Shown here: one piece after another, positions 61,536-64,000 of the stretch
Layout: every line of letters begins with the position of its first letter
Numbering within the stretch: position 1 is the stretch's first letter
Assembly: GCA_036562495.1 (NCBI GenBank)
Contig: DATCKA010000136.1
Coordinates: 22,399-86,398 of the forward strand
Length of the DNA: 64,000 nucleotides
From: Geochorda sp036562495
GTDB taxonomy: Bacteria; Bacillota; Limnochordia; Limnochordales; Geochordaceae
Reading direction: 5' to 3'
Program-made: the position numbers and the translations under genes
The notes under the pieces: model-generated
Databases searched by the model: none
What the model was told of the DNA's origin: nothing
The model's input: the letters and a program-made list of their open reading frames with translations, nothing else

Positions 61536-63239
61536 GTGGCTGTCAAGATCAGGGAGACGGAGCTGCTGCTCTCCCGCCGCCTGGAGGCACGAAGCGTCGA
61601 GGCCACGGCCTCCGGCACCCTAAGGCTCTCTCCGGAGCTTCCCGATGCCGGTACGGCCATTCGCTGGAAGGCGTTGGCCGCGGTGGACCGGGTCGTCGCG
61701 GACGCCGACAAGGGACGGCTCGAGGTCCGTGGCTCCCTACGCGTCTGGGTCGTCTACGCCGCCGCCGGCTCGGAGTCGCCGGATCCCGTCGGAGCCCTCT
61801 ACGGCGGCCGCCTGGAGGGCGAGCTGACCTTCGTGGCCGGCTTCGATCTCCCGTCCGAGGGGATCGAGGCCCGGTGGGAGGCCACCGCCCAGGTCCGGGA
61901 CGTCGACGGTCGCTTCCGGGGCGACGGGAGGACCGTCGACGTCGACGCGGTGGTCCAGGTCGCCGTGACCGGGACCGTGGCCGAGCGGACCACCGCCGTG
62001 AGTCACGTGTCGGCGACGGCGCCCGACCGCGTCGAGTCGACGCCGGTCAACCTCCGGCTCAACATCTTGCAGGGCGCCCAGCGCACGCGGCTTGCCGTGG
62101 AGGAGGCGCACGGCCTCGACCTGCCGGGAGGCGCGGCGGCCCGGTTGCGAGTGCTCGACCTGCACGTGGAGCCCGTCGTCACCGCGGTCGAGGCGCGCCA
62201 GGGCGAGGTGGAGGTGCGCGGGGAGACCGTCTTCTCGTTGCTGTACGCCATCCAGCGGCATACCGAGGAGCCCTCGGCCGAGCCGGGTGGCGACGGCGAG
62301 GAGGAGCAGGACCTCGAGTCGGGCGCTGCGCCCCGAGCGGCCCGTCTGTGGGACGTGCAACTGGCCGCATGGAGCAGCACCGATGGGTGGACCACCACCA
62401 TCCCCATGGGAGGCGTGGAGCCCGGTACCCGAGCGCGAGCGCAGGCCCAAGCGGCCGACGCGGTGGTGCGGGTCCTGCCGGCCGAGGGACTCGTCTACAT
62501 CACCTGCCAGATCGATGTGGAGGCTCAGGCCTGGGCGGTACGATCCGTGCCGGTTGTGGCGGACATCCGGTCGGCGGGCCCGGCGTCGGTCGAGGTGCGC
62601 AAGGTGGAGCTCCAGCTCGAGAGTCCGGCGGGCGAGGGACGCCGCACGTTTACGGCTGGCGGAACCATCGAGATCACGGGCACACTACCCCCGGTCGACC
62701 GGATCGTCTGGAGCGGGGTGCAGGTCGACAGCGTCACCGTGCGACCCGATGCCGGCAGGGCCCACGTGACGGCGTCGCTGACGCCGTGGGCCTACTACCT
62801 CCCGTACAAGCCCGACGAGCGGGCCACCGGGCTCGTCTTCGCCCTGTGGCCGGGGGCCGTCACCCTCGAGCAGATGGTCTCGGTGCCCGATCTAAAGGGA
62901 GAGGCCGAGGTCCGGGCCGCCCTGTCGAGCCTTTCGGTGGAGGCCGACCTGATCAACCGGCAGACGGTGGAATTCACGGTCTCGGGCACGTGCACGGTGG
63001 AGGCGTGGCTGCCGGTCTCCCAGGAGGTGGTGGCCGAGGCGGTCGCGGTACGAGCCGCTACCGAGCGCCAGCCGTCCATCTACCTGGTGGTGACGCAGCC
63101 GGGGGATACCCTGTGGAAGCTCTCCCGTCGCTACCGCACCAGTGCCCAGCGGCTGCTGGCGGCCAACCCCGCCCTGGGGGCTCATGAGGAGACGACCGCC
63201 CTCCCGGCGGGGAGCCGCCTCTTCATCGTGAGGGAGTGA
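61536..63239 (+). CDS. SipL-like spore coat morphogenesis protein (SPOCS/DUF3794 repeats and LysM)
   Basis: 567 residues. Three SPOCS/DUF3794-like units (about 1-150, 180-340 and 370-500), each with a strand pair such as VDRVVADADKGRLEVRGSLRVWVVYA, VTAVEARQGEVEVRGETVFSLLYA and VDSVTVRPDAGRAHVTASLTPWAYYL. A C-terminal LysM follows (about 515-565): YLVVTQPGDTLWKLSRRYRTSAQRLLAANPAL. This is the layout of SipL, which binds SpoIVA in Clostridioides coat assembly. GTG start with GGGAGG about 11 bases upstream. Confidence 0.85.
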   Translation: MAVKIRETELLLSRRLEARSVEATASGTLRLSPELPDAGTAIRWKALAAVDRVVADADKGRLEVRGSLRVWVVYAAAGSESPDPVGALYGGRLEGELTFVAGFDLPSEGIEARWEATAQVRDVDGRFRGDGRTVDVDAVVQVAVTGTVAERTTAVSHVSATAPDRVESTPVNLRLNILQGAQRTRLAVEEAHGLDLPGGAAARLRVLDLHVEPVVTAVEARQGEVEVRGETVFSLLYAIQRHTEEPSAEPGGDGEEEQDLESGAAPRAARLWDVQLAAWSSTDGWTTTIPMGGVEPGTRARAQAQAADAVVRVLPAEGLVYITCQIDVEAQAWAVRSVPVVADIRSAGPASVEVRKVELQLESPAGEGRRTFTAGGTIEITGTLPPVDRIVWSGVQVDSVTVRPDAGRAHVTASLTPWAYYLPYKPDERATGLVFALWPGAVTLEQMVSVPDLKGEAEVRAALSSLSVEADLINRQTVEFTVSGTCTVEAWLPVSQEVVAEAVAVRAATERQPSIYLVVTQPGDTLWKLSRRYRTSAQRLLAANPALGAHEETTALPAGSRLFIVRE

Positions 63240-63323
63240 ATCATTTCCAGCGTCGGCTTGCCGGGGGGAGGCGGTCTCTGCTAATCTGGGGGCGGCCGAC
63301 AGGCTGATGCCGGAGGATGACCG

Positions 63324-64000
63324 ATGCAGGGGGCGCTGCCCGACACGTCGAGCATCGACCGGATCCTGTTGCTGCAGCTGTGCCCCATCGGCGACACGCT
63401 CTTCGGCACGCCGGCCATCCGGGCGTTGCGGAGACGCTTCCCCCGTGCCTACATCGCCGACGTCACCTGGTCTGCCAACCGGGAGGTCCTGGAGGGCAAC
63501 CCCCACCTGGACCGGTTGATCCTCTGTCGAAGCGGGCTCCAGCTGCCGCGCCTGCTGTCGGCGCTGGCCGACGAGGACTTCGACGCGGTCGTAGGGCTCT
63601 CCAACATCGGGAGCTGGCTCTCCCTCTTCACCCGGGCCAAGGTCCGGGTCGGCTTCAACAGCCATACCCTGGGCTGGTTTTACACCTCTCCCGTGCCCGA
63701 TCGCCGCGAACGGCACGCCATCGACTACTGCCTCGACGTGGTCGCGGCCCTGGGGGCCGAGCCCGACGGGCGCTGGATGGAGCTCCCCGTGGGGCCGACC
63801 GAGCGGGCGTGGGCCCAGGGGTTTATGGCTGCGTCGCCGGCGCCGCCCCTCCGTGTCGCCATCCACCCGGGCGGCCGCCACTTCCACGCCAAGCGGTGGC
63901 CGGCCTCGGGGTTCGCGCACGTGGCCGACTACCTGGTGGGCCAGTACGGCGCGCAGGTCGTCGTCGTCGGAGGCCCTGACGACGTCGAGCTCGCCCAGGC
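63324..64000 (+). CDS. Glycosyltransferase family 9 (heptosyltransferase-like), truncated by window end
   Basis: 225 visible residues. DRILLLQLCPIGDTLFGTPAIRALRRRFPRAYIADVTW, FDAVVGLSNIGS and the sugar-nucleotide region VAIHPGGRHFHAKRWPASGFAHVADYLV mark GT9, the ADP-heptose:LPS heptosyltransferase superfamily. The C-terminal domain is partly beyond the edge. GGAGG lies about 8 bases before the ATG. It follows the SipL-like gene by 84 bases, in which nothing else is seen. It could glycosylate a surface polymer or spore coat; true LPS work is unproven. Confidence 0.85.
   Translation, partial: MQGALPDTSSIDRILLLQLCPIGDTLFGTPAIRALRRRFPRAYIADVTWSANREVLEGNPHLDRLILCRSGLQLPRLLSALADEDFDAVVGLSNIGSWLSLFTRAKVRVGFNSHTLGWFYTSPVPDRRERHAIDYCLDVVAALGAEPDGRWMELPVGPTERAWAQGFMAASPAPPLRVAIHPGGRHFHAKRWPASGFAHVADYLVGQYGAQVVVVGGPDDVELAQ

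Overview
The window is about 70% G+C and carries the chromosome replication-origin region of a spore-lineage Firmicute. Inside one 64 kb stretch are dnaA-dnaN-yaaA-recF-remB-gyrB-gyrA, rpmH-rnpA-yidD-yidC-jag, rsmG-noc-soj-spo0J with a parS site, and the rpsF-ssb-rpsR / rplI / dnaD-dnaB replication-ribosome block. Sporulation-associated families (YyaC, a LonC-type protease, a SipL-like SPOCS+LysM protein, a YabE-like 3D protein, bactofilin) sit beside them. High G+C with this gene order fits a deep-branching class such as Limnochordia or the Symbiobacterium/Thermaerobacter group. That placement is inference; no rRNA is present to test it.

Layout. 1-16.1 kb is mostly minus strand: a partial serine hydrolase, tyrS (+), a PDZ membrane protein, a DUF2619 protein (+), asnS, ylbF-like, rtcB, gyrA, gyrB, remB, recF, yaaA, dnaN, dnaA and an unusual GHKL-ATPase/winged-helix gene. 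16.1-16.5 kb is the likely main part of oriC (DnaA boxes, divergent transcription), with a second DnaA-box cluster between dnaA and dnaN. From 16.5 kb almost everything is on the plus strand: ribosome/RNase P/insertase genes, chromosome segregation genes, an M23 peptidase, bactofilin, small spore-related genes, nifZ-thiI sulfur transfer, a TPR-VanW fusion, ilvE, sucCD, the full glycine cleavage system with a LipM octanoyltransferase, pheA, an OGG-type glycosylase, a DUF951 protein, queT (-), a 2-oxoacid dehydrogenase E1a-E1b-E2 set, rpsF-ssb-rpsR, a MazG-like gene, a YybS-like gene, rplI, lonC, aroE, an APC permease (-), ddl, dnaD, dnaB, yabE, rsmA, ykuK, and a cell-wall/spore-coat run ending in a cut-off GT9 glycosyltransferase. 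The strand switch at about 16.2 kb agrees with bidirectional replication from there.

How the genes work together. DnaA, DnaN, DnaD, DnaB, SSB and gyrase form the replication machinery. Soj/Spo0J/parS and Noc handle origin segregation and division control. GcvT/H/PA/PB, LipM and the E2 protein share lipoyl chemistry, but no dihydrolipoamide dehydrogenase is seen. The 56-63 kb genes look like cortex or coat hydrolysis and assembly functions.

No tRNA, rRNA, CRISPR array, insertion sequence or prophage was seen. The most interesting points are the GHKL-wHTH gene at the origin, rnpA possibly read through rpmH in another frame as in Thermus, two further genes (rsmA and the yybS-like gene) that appear to lack ATG/GTG/TTG starts, a TPR-VanW fusion, and a near-perfect Noc-binding sequence far from noc.
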